The translations under genes were made by a program, and so were the position numbers. The notes below the pieces were generated by a model. It did no database searches. It was not told where the DNA came from and saw nothing but the letters and a program-made list of their open reading frames with translations. Of a stretch of DNA of 64,000 nt, positions 46,901 through 58,092 are shown piece by piece. The DNA comes from Panicum virgatum (lineage: Eukaryota; Streptophyta; Magnoliopsida; Poales; Poaceae). Where the stretch lies: contig NC_053143.1 in NCBI RefSeq assembly GCF_016808335.1, positions 49,466,248 through 49,530,247 of the forward strand, written 5' to 3'. Each line of letters opens with the position of its first letter. Position 1 is the stretch's first letter.

Positions 46901-49900
46901 TACACCATTCTAACATCTTCAACGGCGAAGCACGGTGAAGATGGCACAATGGTATGTAAACATAGTTTCACTAGGCATAAAAATTTACAAAACTTTATAA
47001 ATTTTAGTGACAAGGATGGACATATATACTATATTCCTCTAAATCTCATTACCAAACTCAATTTCATTTAAAAGATTCAAAAAGAATTTTGGATCAACTA
47101 GAGCTTTTTAAAGTTAGATTCCACAATCTGGATGGATCCAAACATGCTCAAGTTTAAACCGATGATGCTTGTAGAAATAAGTTAATTTGGATTCATGCAC
47201 AGCAATTGGGTGCATATTGGTTTCCATGTTCGCATTCCTCACCTCACCTCGTCTCTTCTACATGGGCGGAGACAGGGGGGCGGACAGGGGCCTGCCCCCC
47301 CCCCCCCATGGTCCCCAAATTTACACTACAAATTTAAATTTTGATTAAATTTTTATCTAAATTTGTATGGTTGGCCCCCCTAACAATGAAAAAAACGACT
47401 TCCTGGCTCCGCCCCTGCTCTTCTGGCTAGGCTAACAAGCTTGGCAGCTCAAGAGAGCCAGATTGTCTCTCCCAAGAAAATGAGAAAAAGCTTGCTTTCA
47501 CAAGTACGGAGGCAGCTAGCAAAGGATCCAAACAACATGCATGTACTGTCCAACTTCTTGCCCAGGAAGGCTAGGTGACCTCCAACATGGTTCCTAATGT
47601 GCACTAAGGTGTACAATGACCACACTATGCCTTAAACATTTCCATAACTAATGTGGGTGTCATGTTACACATATTTAAATAGTGAATAAACAGGAAGGAC
47701 ACACTATATAACAATTAAGATGAGTTCAAAAATGATGGGATTGTATAGTTTCTATTTGCGTTGGGGGATAGATGAACTTATATTGGAACCGTAGTAAGCA
47801 GTTGTATTCTGGAATTAGAGTATATGACACTTCGTAAATGAGTAAACATACCTTTCTGAAGAGGTCAAGGGCTACAGCAGCATCTAGAGGTTTGACATTG
47901 CACACTCTGCCAGAAGACGCTGCACAATGTGTGGCTACACTTTCTTCAGTAGTAATGACAATGATACAGTTTGCATAAGTTCCAGCTGATACCAACTCAT
48001 TATTTATCGTGTCCCAGTCATTTTTGGACTGCAATCCGGCAACAACCACGAGACACTGACGCTCCTTAAGAACCTCCTTACACAATTTGATGGCATCATA
48101 TTCAGCTTGAAATGCATCTCGATATATCCTTCCAGAATAAGGTGGTTCCAAATGCATATCCAGGAGTAAGCTCTGTGAAAAGTCCATGAGATTGAAAGGA
48201 TGGGATACATTGACCCAAACGAACATATTGAACATTCCACGGTTATTGGCCACATAATGGTTGTAAACAGTTCTGACAAGAGATGATTTCCCAACACCAT
48301 CATCCCCGCACACAGGGACAACATTTGATTTTCCTTGTGAGGAGTCTAATGGCAAGCCTATCAGTTTATCAAGTTCCTTCATTTCCGTATCGCGGCCCAC
48401 AAGAAAACAGTTGTTGATCGCATCCTGTGCAAAAGAAGGCCTGTTCCTATATACAACTTCGTCACGTCGAAAACCCTGCAAATGGGAAGAGAGAATGACA
48501 AAGAAACTGAGATGCAGGAAAATGATACATACAACTTCAAGTCAATAGAAGAGATTTGGAGGTATTAGAGACAATATATAAGGCAAAATATCCACATCTT
48601 GAGCTATATAGCAACACCAGAAAAACAAATAAATACTTCATCTGATTTCAAATGTAGGTCATTTTAGGATTTCAATTGGTTAAACTTGTCTAACATGACC
48701 TATTGTAAGAAACATGGCCCCATTAGGTCATAGTTATGATTTTGGTAATTGTATGACAACATAGTCAATGGGACTAACACTACTGGAAACCATTTTTTTT
48801 CCCTGTGTGTGTCGAATTTTCTTTAGGGCTTTTTCGAGCACGCACAGGGAAATTCACATTTTCTTGTCAGTTTTGAAAGAACGCACAGGGAAATAACTGA
48901 ACTCACAGGAAAATTTACATTTCCTTGTCGGTCTTGAAAGAACGCACAGGGAAATAACCAAACTGACAGGAAAATTCCCATTTCCTTGTCGGTTAAGAAA
49001 GAACACACAGGAAAATAACTCGAACTCATAGGGAAATTATACACTTCTTGTGGATTAAATCATTAACAATAAACTCTATCTTTTTTCCTAAAACTTTGAT
49101 ACAATCTTGATTTAGTGTGGCAAGCTTATGGACAAAAATATACTGTCACGTCAATACGTACAATTTTCTAACTAAATTTAGATATTATTGTAATGATTAA
49201 GTGATTATTTGAAGAAAGAAGTTTGAATTGTCACTAGAAGATAATTAAATTTTTCATCCGTCCAAAAGACATAGGCTAAGAATGGAACATATGAGGCTGA
49301 AAATATTTTGTGTAATTTTCTAAAATTTATTGGAGGTACACATAGTTCAACTTGGGATTACTTTCTATAAGCATGCATAAATTAATTTAAATGACAGAAA
49401 ATAGCAAGTCTATTAAAACAATTCTTGAAACTCCTACATGACAATTTGGATGTTATCTATTTCACATAAAAATTTTATTGGGTTATATAAGGTAATTAAT
49501 TTTGCAAATTACTTCACAAGCGTGCCCTAATTAGTTATTTAAAAAAATAGAAAAACAACTTTTTTTTATAGAAAGTTGCAGTGTAAATCCACAGATGTTA
49601 ATAGGAGGGTGAATTTAAGGCCATGGCCAAATTTCAAGTGTATATGAGGAAGAAAACACTGTAGGGTGTACAAGCATCAACGTTTGACTTAAGTTGTATG
49701 AAACAATATGAGAGATCCATCTATTTTGTGAATAATGTATACTTTATTATTTTTAAAATCTTATGAAACTTTTATGTCAAGCTTATACATCCATAAAATA
49801 ATTATATTCAAATTTATAGAATTTTTAAGAAGTTTTAGGTATTATTATCATTATTTAATAATAAGGTTGTAAATAGAAGTTTGAATTACTCCTAACAAAT

Positions 49901-52900
49901 ATCTAGACTTTTCATCTATTTTTAGAATACGAGCTATAATAGAACATTAGTCCTTAAAATATATTTTATGTAATTTTTTAAATATTATGTGAGATACATG
50001 TAGTTCAAATTGTAATTACTTTCAATAAACATATAGAAATTCATTTAAACTATTGAAAATAGTAAATGAGTTCAAAAATTATTGAAACTTCTACAAGACA
50101 ACTTATATGTAATGTAATTTATATGAAAAATATATTAGTATATATAAAATTATTATTTTTGTTTGTTACTTCACGAAGTGCCTTAATTAGTTAGAAATAA
50201 AAATGAAAAATTAAACGGGCCAAAAAAATCTGAGAGTGGGCTGTTTTCTATGTATGGAAGTTTGGCCCAAACTTTCGTATCCATCCATTTCTGATCCGAC
50301 GGTTTAGATTGCTTCCTCACTGTGTATAAAACCAGCTTCTCCAGTCGGAAACCCTAGCCGTCCATCTCTCCCTCGCCCCTCCCCTCGTCCTCACACCCAC
50401 GCCCCTCCCTCTCCGCACACACCTCCTCCGTCCTCCCCACCGATGCCTCCTCCTCAAATCTCAGATCTGGGGCTGCCCGCGGCGGCAGCTCGGCCGAGCG
50501 CTAGCCGCTAGGCGCCCCAGGCCCTCGCGCCGCGCAGGGGCTTTGCAGCGGGCGGCAGCTCGGCCGAGCGCTAGCCGCTAGGCGCCCCTGGCCATGCGTT
50601 GCGCAGGGCCTCCGCGGCAGGTGGCTGAGCGCTAGCCTCTAGGCGCCCCCAGCCCGCACGCCGCCCAGGTGTTCCGCGGCAGCACGGCATGCGGCAGACG
50701 CGGCGGAAGGGCAAGCAGGCGGCCGGTGGGCCAATCGCGTCACGGCCGGCACTGCGCCAGGCACGGGCACGCGGGTCCGCCTCCGCCAGGCGCGGGTGCA
50801 AGGGCAGGCAGCTGGCCGACGGGCGCATCACGTCAAGGCGGCACCGCGACAGGTCAGTGATGTCGTCCGGACCTCTCTGCGTCTGACCGCGACCCTCCCC
50901 AACGCATGGTGACCTGTGCACGAGTGAAACATATATTTCTCTCTCTCCCATTTGTTATCTGATTCCCCCAAATTGCTTTAAATCCCGATCTAGGGTATTG
51001 ACCACATGGTGTTGAAATTTGTGGCTGCATAGTTGGAAATCGAGGTGTACTACACTAAGTGGAGGAATAGAAAATTACTCTGATTTCTTTCATTTGCCAT
51101 GGTAAGTAGAGTTCTGAAATGCTTTCATAGGGAAAGTAGAGTTCATATATGATCAGTAATATTTTAATCATGAACATTTATATCATGTGAGACCTTTACA
51201 AAGTACCATAGTTAAATCGGCAACACTTGATTCAGCTATATTTAACTTGGTAACACTTGTTTCAGGCTTTCAGCTGGCTGCTTACTTGCAGCAAATAGAG
51301 ACATTTATTAATTGAGGATGCTGCATATAGTTAACGGATTATTAAGATGTAGTGATGCGAATTATTAGTCCCAGTGATTTGTTTCCACTTTCCTTGATAA
51401 TGATTTTACTTACTTTTTTTCAGATGGGATGCGAATGTAGTATGCTAGAACAGCAGCAGCGGCAGATCCTGATGAAACTCCAGGGTCAGGTGGGATTAAA
51501 TCTTATTAGCTCTATTCTCCCTGTATTTTTGTGTTATTTTTCTTTTGAGATTTAGGAGCACGGGCAGATCTTGATTAAACTATAGAGCTAGGAGTTGCGT
51601 AATTGGTTAGAGCTGATTCATCGAACGTACTCTGTACTTCAATTGCATTTGGGATGGTTTGAACTTATCCAAATCAGTTACCACAAAGCACTGAATGCTA
51701 GCAGAATTAGCTTATCTCTTATTCTTTTGCTTCTTGAGGGCTTCACCTAGTTCTGAAGAACTGAACTATTGAATAAAGGTGCATGCGTCAGTATGGAGCA
51801 AACAAGGTTATATAATTCAACTCATCTATAATACAACTTTCAATTTAACTAATATGCTCTTGGTATTTTAAGCCTCAACTTGATTGTAGCTGCCCTGAGA
51901 TTACTTCTGTTAGTTTCTTTGCAGCTCATGGTTACATAATTCTTCTTCGCAAGTGGCATGAAGTTCAATGATGCGTGTACTGCTTCTTCTAGTTGGCTTG
52001 GTCAGTTATCTTCTACTGATAGTTTCTGACTTGATAGTCAACTTGAAATGAACTCATACAAGTAGAGCTCTACTTAATGCCTTCCAACCACTTGCTTAAC
52101 TAGTTACAAATTTATGTTGGTGCAGTCTAGTTTGAGATTCAACAATATTAATCCTCGTTTTGCTGTATACTGTTTAATGCATCTTTGATTAAAGTGCTGC
52201 TTTCTTGAATTTACAGGTAATTGAGGAATTGGTGAAGCAGCTTTAGTATTAAAGTGTTTCTTTTCCATAGACATATTCATATTGTAACACCTATTGAATT
52301 ATTGCTGCTGAGCAATTTGACAGCGAATTTGTACATACTATATATAATGATGAGCTCTGGTTGACGGCTTCAGTTGTCGATGTGTTTTGTTGAAATTTAT
52401 GTGATTGTGAACCATTCAATTCAAATTTGAGCATATCTGAAATTGTATTTCCCAGTCAATGAATAAGAACATTAGAAGAAACAGTATTTTGTCAGTTAAA
52501 GCTGACATGAAATATAATTTTTTTGTCGGTTCCAAGGCTATTTTCCTGTCGGGAGACATGGACCGGGAAGTACTTTCAGACTTGAGGAAGGCTGATTTTT
52601 CTGTGCCCGGTTGAGCTAGCCCTGTTGAAAATTTGCCTGATGGTAACCAATTTCCCTGTTGCTTTTCTTATTTCTCTGTCGGTAGTGGTTATTTCTCTGA
52701 AGGTTTTGTACCGACAGGAAAATTTCGTTTTCCAGTAGTGTAACAAGTTTGTTGAGTTCAAGTTTGTAGGATTTCGAGGTCTCATGGATGAAGTCCAAAC
52801 CATATCCAAAGTGTTCAAATCACATCCAAGTCAGTGTGTCCATTTGACAGCCATGATGAATTGGACAAGTGGCAGCAGAAATTAGGCGACCGGTTAAACC

Positions 52901-55900
52901 GACAGCCTGAAAAATGAATTGAGCAGTGTAAAGGGAAATTGCAACGACGATCAAGTGAAGAAAACTTAGTAGCATTGGATAAACCGATGTTGCAAGAAGG
53001 GGTGTCGGTGCAATAGTCGTTTAATGCTCAAGAAGGTTCTTTGGAGTTGGAGATGGCTGCCTCGGCATTGTCTTCAGCACGGGTTGAACCGACGGTATAA
53101 AAGTAGGCGTCAGTGCATTGGTACTGTGATTACTCAAAGAGCATGTCAAGTAGCAGAAGTATTCGAGGGACAAATCCTTCAAGACTGGTTGAATCGACAC
53201 CCGTCGGTGCAAAGCGTCGGTACAATAACGTCAGTTGCAAGGGAACGTTGGAGTTCAATGGCTAGAATGCAAGTTCAGTGTGACTGGTTAAACCGACGGT
53301 GGCGACTGGTTTAACCGATGCTTTACGGCTTTTTGCAGAAAGGCAGGTAATGGCTATAAGAGGATCTCTAGCCTATTTAAGGCCTCACCTCGTGTTATTT
53401 GAGGCTGCTGGAGTTCGTGAGAAGCTACAGAAACTCTGCTGAAGTTTCCAAGGAAACCAAAGAGCTCATTGATCAAATTCTTAGGTTTAGCAAAAGCTTT
53501 GTGAGGTATAGTGCTAGGCTATCTCTAGAAAGAGTGTGAGAGCAAGGTGTTGTGCCCTCTTACTAGCTCTTGAGTGAACCTCAAGTTTGTACCTCGGTGT
53601 GTCGGCCCCTTGGAGTCTTGGTGGCTCGCCGGCAAGTCATCGACCCTTCGGCTTGGTGTGAAGCGGCGACGACGACTTTGCGCGGGGGATAAGGAGACCC
53701 CTTCTTTGTGGGAAGCTCCGTAGTGAAGGCGACATCAAGATGACCGGAGGGACCTAGTGTGAGCCTTAGTGGCCGAGCCTTTGTGGCAAGTCAAGGGAAG
53801 TCCTGGAAGAGACTTGGTGACCAGAAAGTAATACTTTTTGTAAGTGCTTCAACAACATGAACTAGAGGTGGCTTAGTGCTTCCTCTCATCCCCTCCTTAC
53901 GTTTTTGCATTTCATACTTGCAACTTGTGTGCCTTTACTTTCTTAGAGTAGCATCAAGCTAGTATTAGCAATAGGTTGTAAAATTTATTTTGGGATGATG
54001 GTTCCACACTAGATGAACTCTAGATAGCATATTTTAGCTTATGTTTTGTGCTAACTAGTTTGAGCCATAGGTTAAGGTTTTCAGTTTGCCTAATTCACCC
54101 CCTCCCCCTCTTAGGGTACAAGCACCAATTCCTTTCACCTATGAGTATATAAAAGTCTATAACAACACATAGTTGATGTAACTAGATTCACAATGAAAAA
54201 AATATTTCCATAATCTATAAACTTCTATGTTTAAAATAATACATTTTGACAAAAGTTGCATGTCATAGAGACCTCTTTGAGGCCGTGCAGATGTACTAAA
54301 ATAAACCACTAACATTTGGAATAGGAGAGAGTATATCTTTTGAGAGATATTACGTCATGATATTGTTTCCCAAAAGAAAGATGTCGCTATTATATTAAAA
54401 GCACCAATCAACTTTATCAATCTGGGGACTTCCCTAGGAAAAACAAAATACCAATATGTAGCTGTCTCCTGAACTCACAATGTTTAGGCATGTGGATGAA
54501 CAAAAGTGAAGTCAATTTGTGTTTGTTATTCCAAGGCCATTTACAAGTTCCACTATTAGTTGCAAGTGAAAAAAATGTCACTTCGTCCTTATAGTCAACC
54601 TTGGCTTGCAGTAAGTAAGGGGAGTAAATTGTGCTGGAGGTAAATAACTTTGATTAAGTTTCATTAGTTAGATCCCAAGCCAGAAAATTAACGTGAAAAC
54701 CTGTGTAGGGTGTAGAAAAATGAAAATTCCATTGTGCGAACAATGAATATGTTTGCTACCTTGCAAGGTAATTCTTGATTGATATATTATGAGAGAAGTA
54801 GTTATTGAGATTGATCATTTGAAAATAGCACAAATAGATTCATCTCAAACGGAAAGAAGTTTCACAATATTTGTTGTATTTCACAAGTATAAGATGTTGT
54901 ATATTTGTAGTGAGATTGCTTTATGACATTGTTATACATATAAAATAATGCCTCCAATCATAAAGCATGACGTTGAAGACTTGAAGGTATTGATGTAGTC
55001 TATAAGGTCAATCCAACCCATAATATTTATGGGTAGTGTCTATGTTGTCATATCATCAAGACACCAGCTTTAGAAACTAAACTCTACAACTCATAATGTC
55101 TTGGTGTGGATTTCTATTAAACTAACTTTTTTTTCTCCACCTATCATATTTGTTCTCCATTTATTATGAAAACACCACCCAATTCTCAATGCACAACTTG
55201 TAGTGTCTAGCATATTTACGTGGTGACACTGGGTCTTGCATGAGACCTAGTTTCTTCCTCTTTCCACTCTCTCTCTTTTATTTATTATGGTGCCACATAA
55301 GCTAAAAATTCTACGTGGCGGTATAACTAATGCTATTGAAACCATCCTATATGGAAGGTTGGGGATGCCCTAAGGCAACACCTTGATTACTAGTTTCCAT
55401 GAGGGTATGGCATTCAATATAAAGATGGTTAATATCATGAAAGCACTTTTTGCGATGAATCTAGCAGAATATCTTACTGTCTCAATCTACCCTAAACCTA
55501 AACCGGTAAACATCAGAAAAGGACATACATTTGTGATTTGAGAAAGTCCAAATTAGTGGACATATACAACAAAAGTTATAAGTTTGTGGATATAAATGAA
55601 TTGCACAAATTACTAAGTGGTGGATGTAAAAAGGAATCTAGACTATTTTTCTTGTCAGTACTAAATACTAGTAATATACAGGACTCACTATTGTCAGGGC
55701 AATATATACTCCATCCATCGGGAAATGAAAGGCATATCTTATTTGGGAAAAGTGAAACCTTATAGATTTTGACCAACAATTATTGGTACCTGTATGCATA
55801 TTTTGTTTGTCAAAATTATAGCACTACATTCATATTTGCACGTGCTTTATCTCACAATATTTACATCTAGTATTTTCTTAAAATATATTGTGTGTTAAAT

Positions 55901-57166
55901 TATTGACCAAAGCTTGCTTTTATAGACCGTGTTGAAATTAAAAGAAATACAGATACACTATTATGGACGGAGAAGAGTACAGAATATATTGAACGTGCAT
56001 AAAAACCATATACTAGTGATCTGTAGGAAAATTTAACTGTGAAGGTTACCTTTGTTTTATTTCAAAAAAAAAAAGGTTACCTTTGTATGTTCCCGGCTTT
56101 CCTCCTTGAAGAAGACCCAGACAGAGTGATCAGCTGAGAACTGCGTCAGTTCTGATACTTGGTATGGCTTCCCCATGCAGAGACTCGCAATCTCGAGCTG
56201 CTGGGTTGACACGACGATTCGGCTCCCATTCTTCTTATCCGGCAGGTAGGACATGATGGTATCCCACTGAGCCATGGAAGATAGGTCTTCCAGGATGATG
56301 AGATACCGTTGTGTATCTACAAGGTTCACAAACTCCTTGACAAGATCAGACGAAGACGCCTCCATTCTAGATAAGGGATGTGCATTCATTGCTCCTCCCT
56401 GTTCTTGCTGGCAAGAGTAGTTTGTGTAGAACTGAGCCAACAAATTCCAGATGAAATCGTGGTGATTGAAAGGATATACCAGCTTAACCCACGCACAACA
56501 TTTGAAGTCTTTGTTGATTCTTGCATTATCGTACGCCTTCCTGATTATCGATGTTGTCCCAAGATCACCTCCTGCTCCGCACACGGAGATCACTTGAAGG
56601 TCATTGCCTTCCTTGGCAATCAACTTGGTGAGATCCAAGAAGCTGCTATGCTTCTTAATGGTGTCGAGAACATCAAATGTTCTTGTGTTGGCAGCACTCG
56701 TCTGCTGCATCTGCACGACGGGTCCGGAGCCGGAGTTGCCGTTGAGGTTGTAGCGCATGTTTCTCTGGCTCACCTCCTCGACCCGGGCCTTAAGCAGCTT
56801 TATCTCGACCACCGCTTCGTCCAGGGGCTGCGCGGCTGCAGATTTGCAGCAGGATGGCAGCAACCGTACACAAAACATCCACCATGGACGCTTCGTGTCC
56901 AGGTGGTAGACTAACTCAGCGCAGTCCTCCAAGTGATAGGAAAGGTCCCAGACTTGTCTCACCCAGGTCCTCATCACGCTGTTCTTGACCCAATCACGGT
57001 CGGCGGCGTTGAGGAATGACTCGATCATCTCGAACTCGTCGTTGATGAACACCAAGTCACGCTGCACAATCTGCCACAGCTCCGCCTCCTCCTTGACTGC
57101 GGACTTGACCTTGTTCACCAACGCCTCAATCGCCGTCTTGGAAGCCGTAATGGTGAGCTCCGTCAT
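43944..57166 (-). CDS. Tandem NB-ARC NLR disease-resistance protein (three coding exons)
   Basis: Exons are 57166-56081, 48475-47852 and 45866-43944, all joined in phase 0 with GT/AG introns (AAG|GTAACC, TTGCAG|GGT, AAG|GTATGT, AATAG|GTA). They give 362+208+640 = 1210 residues. The Rx-type N-terminal domain (1-140) has the EDVID-like LSYHLEDCAE at 75-84. NB module 1 has P-loop GAGGDLGTTS (197-206, no Lys), Walker B LIILEDL (289-295) and GSRIVVSTQ (314-322). NB module 2 has FLVGRD (385-390), intact P-loop GDDGVGKSS (419-427), WVNVSHPFN, degenerate Walker B CLVVVAGLQ (503-511) and IIVITTEES. Exon 3 has the RNBS-D-like CIFYLSIFPE (662-671), VNC in place of MHD (735-737), and LRRs from about 790. 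No internal stop is seen. Cytoplasmic immune receptors of this kind sense pathogen effectors. I recall grass NLRs with two NB modules, but the name is left open. Exon 1 and exons 2-3 could instead be separate transcripts. Confidence 0.85.
45867..47851 (-). other. Second coding intron of the NLR gene
   Basis: The 1985-bp AT-rich intron interrupts the second NB-ARC module at LFRK|VFPFG. It contains a 157-bp hAT MITE (47261-47417) and a possible imperfect inverted repeat around 46575-46745. No other gene is seen. Confidence 0.75.
47261..47417. mobile_element. Small hAT MITE
   Basis: The right end CCTGGCTCCGCCCCTG is the inverse of CAGGGGCGGAGCCAGG, and the left end CATGGGCGGAGACAGG matches it with a few changes. 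Flanks CTCTTCTA and CTCTTCTG agree at 7 of 8 positions. A C run lies in the left half. Confidence 0.8.
50319..50360 (+). promoter_or_regulatory. Captured promoter and leader inside CACTA 3
   Basis: TGTATAAAACC (TATA box, about 50321-50331) is followed by AAACCCTAG (50349-50357, a telo-box word frequent in leaders of plant housekeeping genes) and a long C/T-rich leader. It points to a captured gene 5' end. The source gene is not recognised. Confidence 0.55.
50481..50680 (+). repeat. Three GC-rich tandem units
   Basis: GGCGGCAGCTCGGCCGAGCG with GCTAGCC(G/T)CTAGGCGCCCC occurs at 50481, 50551 and, diverged, at about 50614. The period is 63-70 bp. Long frames on both strands here come from the repeat and the GC content. 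Confidence 0.8.
55006..55370. mobile_element. PIF/Harbinger-like MITE
   Basis: The left end GGTCAATCCAACCCAT and the inverse of the right end GGGCATCCCCAACCTTCC agree at most positions. Both sides carry TAA (55003-55005 and 55371-55373). Length 365 bp, no coding capacity. Confidence 0.6.
55709..55977. mobile_element. Stowaway (Tc1/mariner) MITE
   Basis: It starts CTCCATCCATCGGGAAATG and ends TTATGGACGGAGAAGAG, with TA on both sides. The 269-bp size is typical of the family. Confidence 0.75.
56042..56086. repeat. 14-bp direct repeat around an A-rich micro-insert at the exon 1 splice donor
   Basis: AAGGTTACCTTTGT occurs at 56042-56055 and 56073-56086, with TTTATTTC plus a run of A between. 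On the minus strand each copy gives CAAAG|GTAACC, so a second donor lies 31 bp downstream of the annotated one. Confidence 0.85.
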
Positions 57167-57201
57167 TGTTCTCTTTCGGTTTGTCCTGTACGATATGCGT
57201 C

Positions 57202-57420
57202 TGCGACCGAGGAATAAAGGTATAAGACATTTTTTAAGACAAGGGAATTTTATTAATTTGAAGGAATGTTATATCAAGATGATACAACTGAACCTAGAAA
57301 GAATAAAAGGTATAAGATTTGGGCCCAAGAAGCCTCCTCGACATATTTTCTATACTACTAAATATACTCTAACAGGAAAAAAACAGCTATTGGGAGAACA
57401 TTAAGGTAGAATCGGCTTAC
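57202..57420 (-). other. Possible intron in the NLR 5' UTR
   Basis: On the minus strand CTCTG|GTAAGCC at 57421/57420 is a strong donor and GGTCGCAG|A at 57202/57201 a good acceptor, 35 bp before the ATG. The implied intron is 219 bp and AT-rich. Confidence 0.5.
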
Positions 57421-57660
57421 CAGAGTGAGATTGCTTCGACGTCCCAGCGAACTAATCCAAGCTGCAGACTTCACTGTTCAGTGTTCACTAACTTGCTATG
57501 GGCTGTTCACTAACTTGCTATGGGCTGGAGCAGGGTGGTGGTGCTTTAGTTTATTTTGAAGCTGAACGAAGGACGAGGATCTATGCTGCACGGTTCTACT
57601 CGCTGGCTGCTACGATGCTGGTAGATCGATCGGTTGATGAGAAGCTTTAATATGAGATGC
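57421..57660 (-). promoter_or_regulatory. NLR 5' UTR exon and core promoter region
   Basis: The first, non-coding exon would lie here. CATATTAAAGC on the minus strand near 57640-57650 is a weak TATA-like box. A duplicated GTTCACTAACTTGCTATGGGCT (57483 and 57508, period 25) lies in the presumed leader. The exact transcription start is not determinable. Confidence 0.35.
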
Positions 57661-57724
57661 GGCTGAGGTACAAGAAATATTAGGAAGCTGTGCAGCTAGC
57701 GCCGTTGGTAGGTGAGAATTTATT

Positions 57725-57865
57725 ACAATAAAATAGACTCATGATAGTAACAAGATATTGAGAACAAAATAGATTTATGATAGGTACAAAATAGATTCAT
57801 GATAGTTACAACAAGATATCGAGAACAAAATAGACTCATGATAGGTATAAAATAGACTCTGTTTT
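57725..57865. repeat. Short imperfect tandem repeat upstream of the NLR gene
   Basis: AAAATAGA(C/T)T(C/T)ATGATAG(G/T)TA occurs about five times, together with ACAAGATAT(T/C)GAGAAC twice. The tract is AT-rich. Confidence 0.75.
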
Positions 57866-58092
57866 GCTAGCTACGGCTGGTGGCTGGTGCTGGTTTATTA
57901 TGAGCAAAAATTATTGTTGATTGGTTGGTGCCTGATGCTGTTTTGATGTGAGAAAAAAATACTATTATCTGACTGAAAAAACGGCTAGTAGAACAGAGTG
58001 TGAATCACGATAAAAATGGGTGGCATTAAACGTGGCCGCTGTGCCTCACCGACACTACCTGCCCACGTTCCTTGCATCGAGCCATTGAATAA

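Larger units (their letters stand above)
48778..52740. mobile_element. CACTA element 3, non-autonomous with gene-like cargo
   Basis: Termini CACTACTGGAAA (48778) and TTTCCAGTAGTG (52740) are perfect 12-bp inverted repeats flanked by TAA (48775-48777 and 52741-52743). Subterminal repeats of (A/G)CACAGGGAAAT and TTCC(T/C)TGTCGG lie at both ends. There is no transposase. The interior (about 50240-52260) has a promoter-like part, GC-rich tandem repeats and an intron-like T-rich part. It includes a short frame, MGCECSMLEQQQRQILMKLQ, at 51424. Confidence 0.9.
48704..54137 (+). mobile_element. Solo LTR in the NLR intron, split by CACTA 3
   Basis: It runs from TGTAAGAAACATGG to AATTCCTTTCA, with perfect 5-bp TSDs CCTAT (48699-48703 and 54138-54142). 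Without CACTA 3 it is about 1.47 kb. A TATTTAAGG box near 53375 and TTCACCCCCTCC near the end suggest plus orientation, opposite to the NLR. It contains repeated GGTT(A/G)AACCGACGG words (52890-53320). Confidence 0.85.
48636..54331. mobile_element. Stowaway-type MITE, split by a solo LTR
   Basis: The left arm CTTCATCTGATTTCAAATG (from 48636) matches the inverse of the right arm (CATTTGGAATAGGAGAGAG to 54331), and both are flanked by TA. Without the insert it is about 260 bp, the usual size of a Stowaway element. Confidence 0.65.
48476..56080 (-). other. First coding intron of the NLR gene (7.6 kb, transposon-filled)
   Basis: It separates NB module 1 from NB module 2. It holds a Stowaway MITE split by a solo LTR that is split by a CACTA element, a PIF/Harbinger-like MITE (55006-55370) and another Stowaway (55709-55977). 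Subtracting these leaves roughly 1.3 kb of intron. The remaining stretches (54334-55002, 55374-55706, 55980-56041) are AT-rich without a recognisable gene. Confidence 0.75.
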
